This document shows positions 14,544 to 23,133 of a stretch of 64,000 nucleotides of DNA, one piece after another (position 1 is the first letter of the stretch; each line of letters starts with the position of its first letter). Made by a program: the position numbers and the translations under genes. Source of the DNA: Martinezella rhizogenes (GTDB taxonomy: Bacteria; Pseudomonadota; Alphaproteobacteria; Rhizobiales; Rhizobiaceae); contig JAAMEZ010000036.1 in the NCBI GenBank assembly GCA_013322215.1, positions 186,001-250,000 on the forward strand, read 5' to 3'. Below the pieces are notes generated by a model, which ran no database searches, was not told the origin of the DNA, and worked only from the letters and a program-made list of their open reading frames with translations.

Positions 14544-15863
14544 ATGCACAGACGTACAGTTTTGAAAGCCGGCTTCGGCCTGGCCGCCCTGCCGCTCATG
14601 TCCCGCTTCGCATTCGCGGCGGATCAGAAGCCTATATCTTTCTGGTACGAATCCGCTTCACCGGAGAACCAGGATAACCTCAAGAACATCCTGGTCGATC
14701 CGTTCAATGCGGCGCATCCCGAAGACCTCCTGAGCATCGACTTCCGCGGCTCGGATCTCGACAAGCAGCTGCGCGTCGCGATGCTTGCCGGCACCGGCCC
14801 TGATGTCGTCTTCACGGCCGGCCCGAGCTATGTCGCGGCAATGGCCCAGGCCGGTCAGCTTATGCCGCTCGACGACTACGCCAAGAAATATGGTTGGAAT
14901 GAGCGCCTGCTGCCGCTTTTCCTTGATCTCGGCCGTTACAACGGCAAACTCTACGCGCTGGCAAAGACATACGAAACGCTTGGCCTTTTCTACAACAAGA
15001 CCTTGTTCGACCAGAACAAATGGAAAGTGCCAACGACGATATCAGATTTCGAGGCGCTCGCCGACGAGATAAAGGCCAAGGGCCTGACCCCGTTTGGCGC
15101 CGGCAATGCTGACTGGCGCCCTGCCAACGAACATTATGTCTCGATCGCCTTCAACTCGATTGCGGGACCTGAGAATGTCTACAAGGCGCTGACGGGCGCA
15201 ATCCCCTGGACCGATCCCGCCTTCGTTCACTCGATCGATAAGCTCGCCGAGTGGTGGGACAAGGGCTATTTCGGCGATAATTATTTCTCGCTAACGCTCG
15301 AGCAGGCCTTTGCGCAGATCGCCAGCGGCCAGGCCGGAATGGCGCCGACCGGCACATGGAACTTCACCAACGTCCAGACCTATTTCCCACAAAACAATGC
15401 GGAACCCGGCTTTGTCGGCTTCCCGAGCGAGAAAGGTGATCCGATCTTCGCGCTTGGCATCGGCTCGACACTGTCGATCAATGCCAAGTCGGGCAATGCG
15501 GACGGCGCCGCTGCGGTTCTCGATTACATGTTCACGGATGACTACTACAGCAAGATGAACTCGGTCTGGCAGGGCGAATGGAACCTGCCGCTGGCCGATC
15601 TTTCCAAGGTCAAGCTTTCCGACAAGGTGCTACCTCTTTACGAGGATGCGATGAAAGAACTGGCCGGCGCTGTCGCCGCCGGCAAATACGGCTACACGAC
15701 CTGGACCTTCCTGCCACCTGCCACCGACACCTATCTGGTCAGCGGCATGGAAGAAGTCTGGCTTAAGAAAACGAAGTCGGCGGACTTCCTGAAGAAGCTC
15801 GACGAGACCTTCAAGCAGGAACGTGACGCCGGCAAGGCGCCAGCGGTTCCAGCGCGCACCTGA
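14544..15863 (+). CDS. ABC transporter sugar-binding protein
   Basis: A 439-residue family 1 (MalE/UgpB-type) extracellular solute-binding protein. The N-terminus HRRTVLKAGFGLAAL resembles a twin-arginine signal, and cleavage is likely after FAFA25. A GGGAGGAG ribosome site precedes the ATG. It heads the operon that encodes two permeases, an ADP-ribosylglycohydrolase-fold enzyme and an ATPase. CUT1-type binding proteins take oligosaccharides or glycosides; the substrate is unknown. A stem-loop after the gene may keep its mRNA level above that of the permeases. Confidence 0.93.
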   Translation: MHRRTVLKAGFGLAALPLMSRFAFAADQKPISFWYESASPENQDNLKNILVDPFNAAHPEDLLSIDFRGSDLDKQLRVAMLAGTGPDVVFTAGPSYVAAMAQAGQLMPLDDYAKKYGWNERLLPLFLDLGRYNGKLYALAKTYETLGLFYNKTLFDQNKWKVPTTISDFEALADEIKAKGLTPFGAGNADWRPANEHYVSIAFNSIAGPENVYKALTGAIPWTDPAFVHSIDKLAEWWDKGYFGDNYFSLTLEQAFAQIASGQAGMAPTGTWNFTNVQTYFPQNNAEPGFVGFPSEKGDPIFALGIGSTLSINAKSGNADGAAAVLDYMFTDDYYSKMNSVWQGEWNLPLADLSKVKLSDKVLPLYEDAMKELAGAVAAGKYGYTTWTFLPPATDTYLVSGMEEVWLKKTKSADFLKKLDETFKQERDAGKAPAVPART

Positions 15864-15873
15864 TCTGGCCGCA

Positions 15874-15896
15874 GGGCGGCGCGCCAGGCGCTGCCC
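15874..15896 (+). other. Intercistronic stem-loop after the binding-protein gene
   Basis: GGGCGGCGC pairs with GCGCTGCCC (one G-U pair) around a GCCAG loop, between the binding-protein and first permease genes. It has no U-tract. Such hairpins often stabilise the upstream mRNA or cause partial termination, giving excess binding protein. Confidence 0.4.
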
Positions 15897-15911
15897 TCCC
15901 CGGAGGACAAT

Positions 15912-16757
15912 ATGCACCGACTTTATCTCGTCCCGACGATGGTCATCAACATTGCCATCGTCCTCATGCCTGCCTTGCTGACGGTGGCACTCGCCTTCTG
16001 CAATTGGGATGGCATTTCCCCGCCCACCTTTGCGGGCCTCGACAATTTTCGCGCGCTTGCCGACGACCGCGTCTTCTGGCTGGCGCTCGGCAACAATATC
16101 ATCTGGACCGTCGTCTTCCTGACGGTGCCGATCCTCATGGGGTTGCTCGCCGCGTCGATGCTGCTCATCGTGCGCCGTGGCAGCAATTTCTTTCAGGTCG
16201 TCTACTTCCTGCCCGTCGTCATCGCGACCGCAATCACGGCCCGCATCTGGCAGGGGATGATCTATAGCCCCGTGACCGGCGTCTTCGGGCTTCTCAAGAA
16301 ATACGGGCTGCCGATCCCCAATCCGCTGACGCAGCCGCCGATCGCGCTTTTCGGCGTCGCGACCGTCGACCTCTGGCATTGGTGGGGCTTTCTCTGCGTC
16401 ATCTTCTTCGCCGCACTCCGCCAGGTGCCGCAGGAGCAGATCGAGGCGGCCCGCATCGAGGGTGCGACCTATTTCCAGATGATGCGCTATGTGCTGCTGC
16501 CCGGCATCCGGCCGACCATCACGCTGATGATGATCATGACGGTGATCTGGTCGTTCCTTGCCTTCGATTTCGTCTACATCCTCACCCAGGGCGGCCCGGC
16601 GTTCTCCAGTGAATTGCTCTCGACGCTCGCTTATCGCAAGGCGTTCTACGACCTGAACGTCGGCCAGGCCGCAGCCGCAGCCCTTGTCATCAGCCTCTTC
16701 GGGCTCATCGGCACCTTCTTTTACGTGCGCATCCAGACCAGAGAGGGCGAACAATGA
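15912..16757 (+). CDS. ABC sugar permease, MalF type
   Basis: A 281-residue inner-membrane permease with six predicted transmembrane helices. The cytoplasmic EAA loop is visible as EQIEAARIEGATYFQMM, where the ATPase docks. It is a CUT1-family component that pairs with the downstream MalG-type permease. Its stop overlaps the next ATG by 4 bases (ATGA). GGAGGACAAT precedes its start. Confidence 0.94.
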   Translation: MHRLYLVPTMVINIAIVLMPALLTVALAFCNWDGISPPTFAGLDNFRALADDRVFWLALGNNIIWTVVFLTVPILMGLLAASMLLIVRRGSNFFQVVYFLPVVIATAITARIWQGMIYSPVTGVFGLLKKYGLPIPNPLTQPPIALFGVATVDLWHWWGFLCVIFFAALRQVPQEQIEAARIEGATYFQMMRYVLLPGIRPTITLMMIMTVIWSFLAFDFVYILTQGGPAFSSELLSTLAYRKAFYDLNVGQAAAAALVISLFGLIGTFFYVRIQTREGEQ

Positions 16758-17587
16758 GGCTCGTGGAAAGCCGGCTGACCCTTTGGGTCTGCTATATCCT
16801 TCTGGCAACCTTTGCCTTCATCGCCCTGTTCCCGATCGCGCTTCTGGTGCTGAACTCGCTGAAGCCGGCGGCGCAGATCGTGCAGAACCCGCTCGGACTG
16901 CCGCAGCCGATCCGCTGGCAGAATTTCGCCAATGCCTGGAACCACGCCAAATTCTCGAAGACCTTCATCAACTCGTTGATCGTCTCCGGCACGACGATTG
17001 CGCTCGTCTGCACGACATCGTCGCTGACGGCGTATGTGATCGCGCGCCGCAAGATCAAGAGCTGGAAGATCTTCACCTTCTATCTTTTGGCAACGACGAC
17101 CGCACCGATCCAGCTTTATATCTTCCCGCTCTATTTCGGCTTCGCGAAGCTCGGGTTGATCAACAACATCTTCGGCGTGGCGCTGATCTACACCGCGCTT
17201 TACAGCCCCTTTGCCGTAATGCTGCTCAGGACCTATTTCCTCGCGGTCCCGAAAGAGCTCGAGGAGGCGGCGATCGTCGACGGCGCCACGCACTGGCAGG
17301 TCTTCTGGCGGGTGATGCTGCCGATCGTCTCGCCGGGCATTCTGACCGTGGCGCTCATCATCGGGCTGAATTCGTGGAACGAGTTCCTGATCGCCACGAC
17401 CTTCCTGCAGAAGCAGGAGAACATGACAGCCGTCATCGCCTTCTTCCTGCTGTCCGGCCAGTACAGCTCCGACTGGGGCGAGATCATGGCCGCGGCCCTC
17501 ATCATCGTCGTGCCCGTCGTCGCGCTTTTCGTCTTCATGCAGAAGCGCTTCATCGAGGGCATGGCCGGCGGCTCCGTCAAAGGCTGA
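16754..17587 (+). CDS. ABC sugar permease, MalG type
   Basis: A 277-residue inner-membrane permease with six predicted helices. The EAA loop is visible as KELEEAAIVDGATHWQVFWRV. It is translationally coupled to the preceding permease (4-base overlap). It lies 29 bases before the ADP-ribosylglycohydrolase-fold gene. Confidence 0.94.
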   Translation: MRLVESRLTLWVCYILLATFAFIALFPIALLVLNSLKPAAQIVQNPLGLPQPIRWQNFANAWNHAKFSKTFINSLIVSGTTIALVCTTSSLTAYVIARRKIKSWKIFTFYLLATTTAPIQLYIFPLYFGFAKLGLINNIFGVALIYTALYSPFAVMLLRTYFLAVPKELEEAAIVDGATHWQVFWRVMLPIVSPGILTVALIIGLNSWNEFLIATTFLQKQENMTAVIAFFLLSGQYSSDWGEIMAAALIIVVPVVALFVFMQKRFIEGMAGGSVKG

Positions 17588-17616
17588 ACGAATTCATCGA
17601 TTAAATGGAGTGAGCA

Positions 17617-19725
17617 ATGCAGCTTCCGAACGATTATCTCGAACGTGTCTATGCCGGCGTCCTGGGCAAGCTCATCGGCGTCTATCTCGGCCGCCCTTTT
17701 GAAGGGTGGACCTACCAGAAGATCATGGAAGAGCTAGGCCCGATCGAATATTACGTGCATGAGCGTCTGAACCAACCACTCGTCGTTACCGATGACGATG
17801 TCGCCGGCACCTTCACCTTTATCCGCGCCCTTGAAGATTACGGTATCAAGCCAAACCTTTCGGCTGAGGAAATCGGCAAGGCCTGGCTCAACTACATCGT
17901 CGAGGAACGCTCGATCCTGTGGTGGGGCGGCAACGGCAACTCGACCGAACACACTGCCTGGCTCAATCTCAAGAAGGGCGTCCCGGCACCGCATTCCGGC
18001 TCGATCGCCACCAATGGCCAGGGCGTTGCCGAGCAGATCGGCGCCCAGATCTTCATCGACGGATGGGCGATGGTGGCACCTGGCCAGCCGGAACTCGCGG
18101 CCAAGCTCGCCGAACAAGCCGGCAAGGTTAGTCATGACGGCGAATCCGTTTACGCCGCCATGCTGTGGGCGGCGATGGAAGCGGAAGCGTTTGTCGCCTC
18201 CGACATCGACCATCTGATCGACACCGGCCTGAAACTGATCCCCGGTGACAGCCTGATCGCAAAGCTGATCGCCGACATCCGGGCCTGGCACAGGGCTCAT
18301 CCCGATTGGCGCGACACGCGCCAGAAGATCCAGGAGAATTACGGCTACGACAAATATCCCGGCAATTGCCATGTCATACCCAACCATGCCTTGATGATCA
18401 TGACCGTGCTCTATGCGCCGCACGACTTCCAAAAGGCGCAGATGATCGTCAATACGTCGGGCTGGGATACGGATTGCAACGCCGGCAATGTCGGCTGCCT
18501 GCTCGGCATCATGAACGGTCTCGATGGGCTTGGCGAAGGCCCGGACTTCCGAGGCCCTATCGCCGATCGCATGCTGATCTCGTCGGCTGATGGCGGCAAC
18601 TCCATCAACGATGCCGTGCGGCAGGCTTATTTCCTGACCAATCTCGGCCTTCAGCTTGCCGGCCATCAGTCGCTTGGCACGCCGAAGAACGGTGCGCAAT
18701 TTCATTTCTCTCTGCCGGGAAGTCAGCAGGGGTTCCGTCCTCAGACAGGTCTCGATGCGGCAAATGGCGTGCGCGTCGGCAATACGGAATTCGAGAGCGG
18801 CCGGGCGCTGACGATCGATTACGAAGCCCTTGGGCCAGCCCAAACCGCCGTCGTGACGACGCCCACCTTCTCGCCGCGCGAAATGCTCGACATGCGCACC
18901 TACGACCTTATGGCGACACCACTCGTCTATCCGGGACAGATCGTAAAAGCCCGCATCAAGGCCGAACAGCAGAACCGTGGCGCGATCGAAGCTCGCCTGC
19001 GTATCCGTGTCTACAATGAACGCGACCAGTTGAGTGACATCGACTCTGCTGCGGTTGTTATCGAGCCCGGCTCGGAAGCCATTCTCGAATGGACGCTTCC
19101 CGAGGCCGACGGCCAGCCGATCGCCGAAATCGGCATCGCGGTGAACGGCACCGGCCGGCGCGCCGATGGTCGGCTGCTCGTCGATTATCTCCGCTGGGAC
19201 GGAGCGCCAAAGCTTACGCTCAAGCGTCCGGCCGGCGATGGCGATTTCTGGCGCATGGCCTGGGTGAACGGCGCCAGCTTCTTCTCCAAGCGCTTCCCGG
19301 CCGCCTTCCGTATCTCGCAAAACAGCGGCGAAGGCATCATCATCCACGGCACGCGGCAATGGACTGATTATCAGGCGTCGGGTCAGGTGATGATCCATCT
19401 CGGCAATTATGGTGGACTTGCCATCCGTGCACAGGGCCTGCGCCGCTATTACGGCGCCCGCGTGACACGCGACGGCAAGATGCAGATTGTCAGGGTGCGC
19501 GACGAGGTCACCAAGATCCTTGCCGAAACGGCCTTCAGAACCGAATTCGACAAGCACATTTCAATGAAGGTCAAGGCTGACGGCGCACGCATAACCTTCG
19601 AGGCCGATGGCGTTTCGATAACGACGGAGGATACATCCGCGGATGCCTTCCGTGACGGCGGCGTCGGCCTTCTCGTTCACGAAGGGGCCTTGTCATCAAA
19701 CGAGATCCGGATCGGAGGCGTATGA
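17617..19725 (+). CDS. ADP-ribosylglycohydrolase-fold protein with C-terminal beta domains
   Basis: A 702-residue protein. Residues 1 to about 340 form an ADP-ribosylglycohydrolase (ARH/DraG) domain with both dinuclear Mg sites: VTDDDVAG at 57-64 and GWDTDCNAGN at 282-291. A beta-rich middle region follows (about 380-540), then a concanavalin/3-keto-disaccharide-hydrolase-like domain from about 560, with WTDYQASGQV and a YYGARVTRDGK segment. There is no signal peptide. Its place between permease and ATPase genes of a sugar importer, coupled to the ATPase by a 4-base overlap, argues for a cytoplasmic glycosidase or ribosidase acting on the imported compound rather than for protein de-ADP-ribosylation. 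Confidence 0.85.
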   Translation: MQLPNDYLERVYAGVLGKLIGVYLGRPFEGWTYQKIMEELGPIEYYVHERLNQPLVVTDDDVAGTFTFIRALEDYGIKPNLSAEEIGKAWLNYIVEERSILWWGGNGNSTEHTAWLNLKKGVPAPHSGSIATNGQGVAEQIGAQIFIDGWAMVAPGQPELAAKLAEQAGKVSHDGESVYAAMLWAAMEAEAFVASDIDHLIDTGLKLIPGDSLIAKLIADIRAWHRAHPDWRDTRQKIQENYGYDKYPGNCHVIPNHALMIMTVLYAPHDFQKAQMIVNTSGWDTDCNAGNVGCLLGIMNGLDGLGEGPDFRGPIADRMLISSADGGNSINDAVRQAYFLTNLGLQLAGHQSLGTPKNGAQFHFSLPGSQQGFRPQTGLDAANGVRVGNTEFESGRALTIDYEALGPAQTAVVTTPTFSPREMLDMRTYDLMATPLVYPGQIVKARIKAEQQNRGAIEARLRIRVYNERDQLSDIDSAAVVIEPGSEAILEWTLPEADGQPIAEIGIAVNGTGRRADGRLLVDYLRWDGAPKLTLKRPAGDGDFWRMAWVNGASFFSKRFPAAFRISQNSGEGIIIHGTRQWTDYQASGQVMIHLGNYGGLAIRAQGLRRYYGARVTRDGKMQIVRVRDEVTKILAETAFRTEFDKHISMKVKADGARITFEADGVSITTEDTSADAFRDGGVGLLVHEGALSSNEIRIGGV

Positions 19726-20828
19726 TGGCGACAGTCACCATAGACAAGGCTCGCAAAGCCTACGGTGCCGTGGAAGTTCTCCACGGCGTCTCGGTCGACA
19801 TCGCCGACGGCGAATTCGTCGTCCTCGTAGGGCCGTCGGGCTGCGGCAAGTCGACCTTGCTCAGAATGATCGCGGGCCTTGAAGATATCACCGGCGGCAC
19901 GATCGGCATCGGCGGACGCGTCGTCAATAATCTGCCGCCCAAGGAACGCGACATCTCCATGGTCTTTCAGAATTATGCGCTCTATCCGCATATGACGGTT
20001 GCCGAAAACATGGCCTTTTCGCTGACACTTGCCGGCGCCTCGAAGGACGAGAAGCAGAAGCGCGTGGCGCATGCCGCGCAGATTCTCGGCCTCACCGATC
20101 TCCTCGGACGTTATCCCCGCCAGCTCTCCGGCGGCCAGCGCCAGCGCGTCGCCATGGGTCGCTCGATCGTCCGCAACCCGCAGGTCTTCCTGTTCGACGA
20201 ACCTCTGTCCAACCTCGATGCGAAACTCCGCGTCGCCATGCGTGCCGAGATCAAGAGCCTGCACCGGCGCCTTGCGACGACGACTATCTACGTTACCCAC
20301 GACCAGGTCGAGGCGATGACGATGGCGGATCGCATCGTCGTCATGAATGGTGGCCATATCGAGCAGATCGGCCGACCGCTCGAACTCTACGATAATCCGC
20401 AGAGCACCTTCGTCGCCGCCTTCATCGGTTCTCCGGCGATGAACCTGCTGAGCGGACGCTTTGACAGTGACAACGGCCGGCCGGTCTTCAAGACGAATGA
20501 CGGCATCCTATTGCCCCTGCCCGACGACACGCCAAAACTCGCCGGCGTGGAGGGTGTTTACGGTATCCGGCCGGAATACTTCACCTTGTCACCGGCAAGT
20601 GTCGGCATTCCGGCACGCGTGGTGGTGGTCGAGCCCCTCGGCTCGGAAACCCATGTCACCGCGACCGTGGGTGAACAGACGATCGTCACCGTCTTCCACG
20701 ACCGGCTCGATATAGAGCCGGAAGAGACGATCTGGCTGCAGCCACGGACGGAGCGTATCTGCCTGTTCGATGCTAGCGGGCACCGGCTGGCGAACCAGGC
20801 CGTCGAGCGAAACCTGCAGCATTCGTGA
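19722..20828 (+). CDS. ABC sugar transporter ATPase, UgpC/MsmK type
   Basis: A 368-residue ATPase. Walker A GPSGCGKST is at residues 37-45, the ABC signature LSGGQRQR near 136-143, Walker B next to it (VFLFDEP), and the H-loop is in YVTHDQ. The C-terminal extension of about 130 residues is the regulatory OB-fold domain typical of MalK/UgpC. The start overlaps the preceding stop (ATGATG), preceded by CGGAGG. It completes the CUT1 importer and ends in a strong hairpin. Confidence 0.95.
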   Translation: MMATVTIDKARKAYGAVEVLHGVSVDIADGEFVVLVGPSGCGKSTLLRMIAGLEDITGGTIGIGGRVVNNLPPKERDISMVFQNYALYPHMTVAENMAFSLTLAGASKDEKQKRVAHAAQILGLTDLLGRYPRQLSGGQRQRVAMGRSIVRNPQVFLFDEPLSNLDAKLRVAMRAEIKSLHRRLATTTIYVTHDQVEAMTMADRIVVMNGGHIEQIGRPLELYDNPQSTFVAAFIGSPAMNLLSGRFDSDNGRPVFKTNDGILLPLPDDTPKLAGVEGVYGIRPEYFTLSPASVGIPARVVVVEPLGSETHVTATVGEQTIVTVFHDRLDIEPEETIWLQPRTERICLFDASGHRLANQAVERNLQHS

Positions 20829-20829
20829 C

Positions 20830-20861
20830 GCCAAAGCGCCGCCGCAAGGCGGCGCTTTGGC
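20830..20861. terminator. Perfect 14-bp hairpin with GCAA tetraloop
   Basis: GCCAAAGCGCCGCC pairs perfectly with GGCGGCGCTTTGGC around GCAA, a stable GNRA loop. It begins 2 bases after the ATPase stop and faces the converging GntR gene, so it probably ends both transcripts. There is no U-run. Confidence 0.6.
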
Positions 20862-20899
20862 CCGTACCCATGTCGAATTATATCGGAATACCCGCTCGA

Positions 20900-21706
20900 T
20901 CAATCGATCGGGCCTGCCACACCAGTTCTCACGGCCATATCGGCAAGGCTGACGTCGAGCGTTGCCGGATCGATCGACTGGCGCACTTTCAACAGCATAT
21001 TCCCGAGATCCTCCATCATCTCGCGAACGAATTTCTCCGTACGGGCGCGGTCTCCCGAAACAATGAAGCGCAACAGCGATATATGGCTTTCGACCGTCGT
21101 CTCCATCGGAGCGCCGGGGCCGAGATAGGTATGGTATATCCAGCCGGTGCGGCGATAGAGCGTCTGCAGCGGGATGAGGGTGTTTGCCAAAAGCGGCTCA
21201 CCGGACGCCGTGAGGATCGCCCTGTTCAATAGCCTATCGGTGACGTTGAACCGCTCGAGGCTGAGATCCGCTTTGGAAGCTTCGAGATCGGTGATGAAGG
21301 TTCGGAGGATTTTGTGATCCTGCGGGGTCGCACGCTCGCTCGCCAGACCGCAGGCGATCGCTTCCATTTCCGTACGCAAGGGAAGCAACGTTCGCTCCTG
21401 CGACAGATTGACGGGCGCGATATGCAGGCCCGAGCGCGGACTGACATGAATGAGTTGATTGGCCGAGAGACGCTTGACCGCGTCGTGCACCGGCGTGCGA
21501 CCAAGACCGGATTGCTGCTGTAGCTGCTGGATCGTGTAGCGCGCGCCCGGCAAAAGCTCGGTGGAAACGATCATGCTTTCCAGGCGATCATAGGCCTCCT
21601 CCGACAGGCTTCGAGGCTGCTTTTCCTTCTTCATCATCGCGCTGTCGATCTTTTCCCGCTCGAATTCACCTCTGTCTCCGCCATCCGATTCACAAGCAGC
21701 CGGCAT
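20900..21706 (-). CDS. GntR-family regulator, FadR/FCD subfamily
   Basis: A 268-residue regulator with an N-terminal winged helix (ARYTIQQLQQQSGLGRTPVH, about residues 55-75) and a C-terminal all-helical FCD ligand domain. The FCD subfamily usually responds to sugar acids or carboxylates. It is divergent from an MFS transporter and a mannonate dehydratase-type gene, and a long inverted repeat lies between them, so it most likely represses that unit. The ATG at 21637 (MMKKEKQPRS) is an alternative start; the frame is open to 21706 and GGAG lies upstream of that start. Confidence 0.9.
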   Translation of the reverse strand: MPAACESDGGDRGEFEREKIDSAMMKKEKQPRSLSEEAYDRLESMIVSTELLPGARYTIQQLQQQSGLGRTPVHDAVKRLSANQLIHVSPRSGLHIAPVNLSQERTLLPLRTEMEAIACGLASERATPQDHKILRTFITDLEASKADLSLERFNVTDRLLNRAILTASGEPLLANTLIPLQTLYRRTGWIYHTYLGPGAPMETTVESHISLLRFIVSGDRARTEKFVREMMEDLGNMLLKVRQSIDPATLDVSLADMAVRTGVAGPID

Positions 21707-21738
21707 TGACTTTCGGCTCCATATATCAAAATTATTGC

Positions 21739-21781
21739 CCTATGTGAAATTTCAGATTAGTAGCGTGATATTTCATATAGG
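21739..21781. promoter_or_regulatory. 16-bp inverted repeat in the GntR/MFS intergenic region
   Basis: CCTATGTGAAATTTCA (21739-21754) and TGATATTTCATATAGG (21766-21781) form an inverted repeat with 14 of 16 pairs and an 11-base spacer. The right arm ends 9 bases before the MFS ATG. It is a strong candidate operator for the adjacent GntR regulator. Confidence 0.6.
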
Positions 21782-21790
21782 GAGGATTTC

Positions 21791-23104
21791 ATGACAATCG
21801 AACACGCATCAACGGTCAGCGCTATGCGCCGGCCATCCACGAACAGACGCTGGTGGATCGGCGCACTTCTCGCGCTCGGCGTCCTCGTCAATTATTTCGA
21901 CCGGGTGAACCTGACGGTCGCCTCGCCGCTCATTCAGGACGATTTTCATATCGGGCCGGCCGAGATGGGCATCCTGTTCAGCGCCTTCGGCTGGAGCTAC
22001 GGTTTTCTGCAAATCCCCGTGGGCATGCTGCTCGACCGCTTCGGCGTGATGCGCGTCATGCGTTGGAGCACCTTCTCCTGGGGCATTGCGTCGGTCATCA
22101 CCGCTTTCTCGACCGGTATGCAGACGCTCTTTCTGTCCCGCATGCTTCTCGGCGTGGCGGAAACTCCTGGCTTTCCCGCTAATTCGAAGGCAACCGGCTA
22201 CTGGTTTCCACGCCATGAGCGGGGGCTGGCGACCGCGCTCTTCGATGCGGCTGCAAAATTCTCCAACGTCATCGCCATTCCACTGGTCGCCTTCCTAATG
22301 CTGCACTTCGGCTGGCGCGGCGGCTTCGTGGCGACAGCGATCATCAGCTTCGTCTTCTTCGCGATGTTCTGGCTGTTCTATCGCGACCCCAGCGCAGACA
22401 AGAATCTCTCGAACGAGGAGCGGGCCTACATTAAGGCCGGCGGCGCGGCACAGGAAGGCGAAGCCTCGGCCAATGCCGTCGGCATGCTCGGCTATCTCCT
22501 GCGCAATCGCAAGGTCTGGGGCCTTTCCATCGGCTTTGCCGCCTATGGCTATGCCTTCGCCCTCTTCATCTTCTGGCTGCCGGATTATCTGGTCAAGGAG
22601 ATGCACATGGATATCCTGAAATCGGCAAGCTTCACGACGATCCCCTGGATCTTCGCGACGATCTCGGATCTCTTGATCGGCGGTTGGCTGATCGACCACC
22701 TCATCCGCAAGGGGCATGACGAATCCCGCGTGCGCAAGACGATCATCGTCTTCGGCATGCTGATGGGCCTAGCCGTCGTCGGCGCGGGGCTCACCGCCGA
22801 TCCCTATTGGGCGATCCTCTGGATCACCATTTCGCTGAGCGGCCTTGCCGCTGCAGCACCGGCCGGATGGTCGATCCCTGCACTGATCGCGCCGAAGGGT
22901 GGCGCGGCGACGGTCGGCGGCATCATGAACTTCCTCAACAGTGTTACCGGCATTGCCGCTCCGATCATCACCGGCTTCATCGTCGGCGCCACGCAGTCCT
23001 TCAGCCGCGCCTTCCTTCTGGCCGGCGTGATGCTGGCGATTGGCATTGTCTCCTACGTCTTCGTCCTCGGTCGCATCGAGCCGATCGCCGATCCGAAGGC
23101 TTGA
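21791..23104 (+). CDS. MFS transporter, anion:cation symporter (hexuronate/sugar-acid type)
   Basis: A 437-residue major facilitator protein with 12 predicted transmembrane helices. It contains an ACS-family signature near residue 40 (LVNYFDRVNLTVASPLI), typical of ExuT, GudP and galactonate transporters. GGGAGGATTTC precedes the ATG. It is followed after 29 bases by a mannonate-dehydratase-type enolase superfamily gene, which supports uptake of a hexuronate or aldonate. Substrate is inferred from context. Confidence 0.9.
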   Translation: MTIEHASTVSAMRRPSTNRRWWIGALLALGVLVNYFDRVNLTVASPLIQDDFHIGPAEMGILFSAFGWSYGFLQIPVGMLLDRFGVMRVMRWSTFSWGIASVITAFSTGMQTLFLSRMLLGVAETPGFPANSKATGYWFPRHERGLATALFDAAAKFSNVIAIPLVAFLMLHFGWRGGFVATAIISFVFFAMFWLFYRDPSADKNLSNEERAYIKAGGAAQEGEASANAVGMLGYLLRNRKVWGLSIGFAAYGYAFALFIFWLPDYLVKEMHMDILKSASFTTIPWIFATISDLLIGGWLIDHLIRKGHDESRVRKTIIVFGMLMGLAVVGAGLTADPYWAILWITISLSGLAAAAPAGWSIPALIAPKGGAATVGGIMNFLNSVTGIAAPIITGFIVGATQSFSRAFLLAGVMLAIGIVSYVFVLGRIEPIADPKA

Positions 23105-23133
23105 TTTCGATCAAAGACCAAGAAAGGTTTCCT

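Noticed and set aside
17734..19557. A 607-residue open frame on the minus strand
   Set aside because: It mirrors the ADP-ribosylglycohydrolase-fold gene on the other strand. Its protein sequence is rich in Arg, His and Asp with no recognisable motifs, as expected for an antisense shadow in GC-rich DNA.
17617..19725. The ARH-fold protein as a toxin immunity or nitrogenase regulator
   Set aside because: No toxin gene and no draT or nif genes are nearby; it is embedded in a sugar importer operon.
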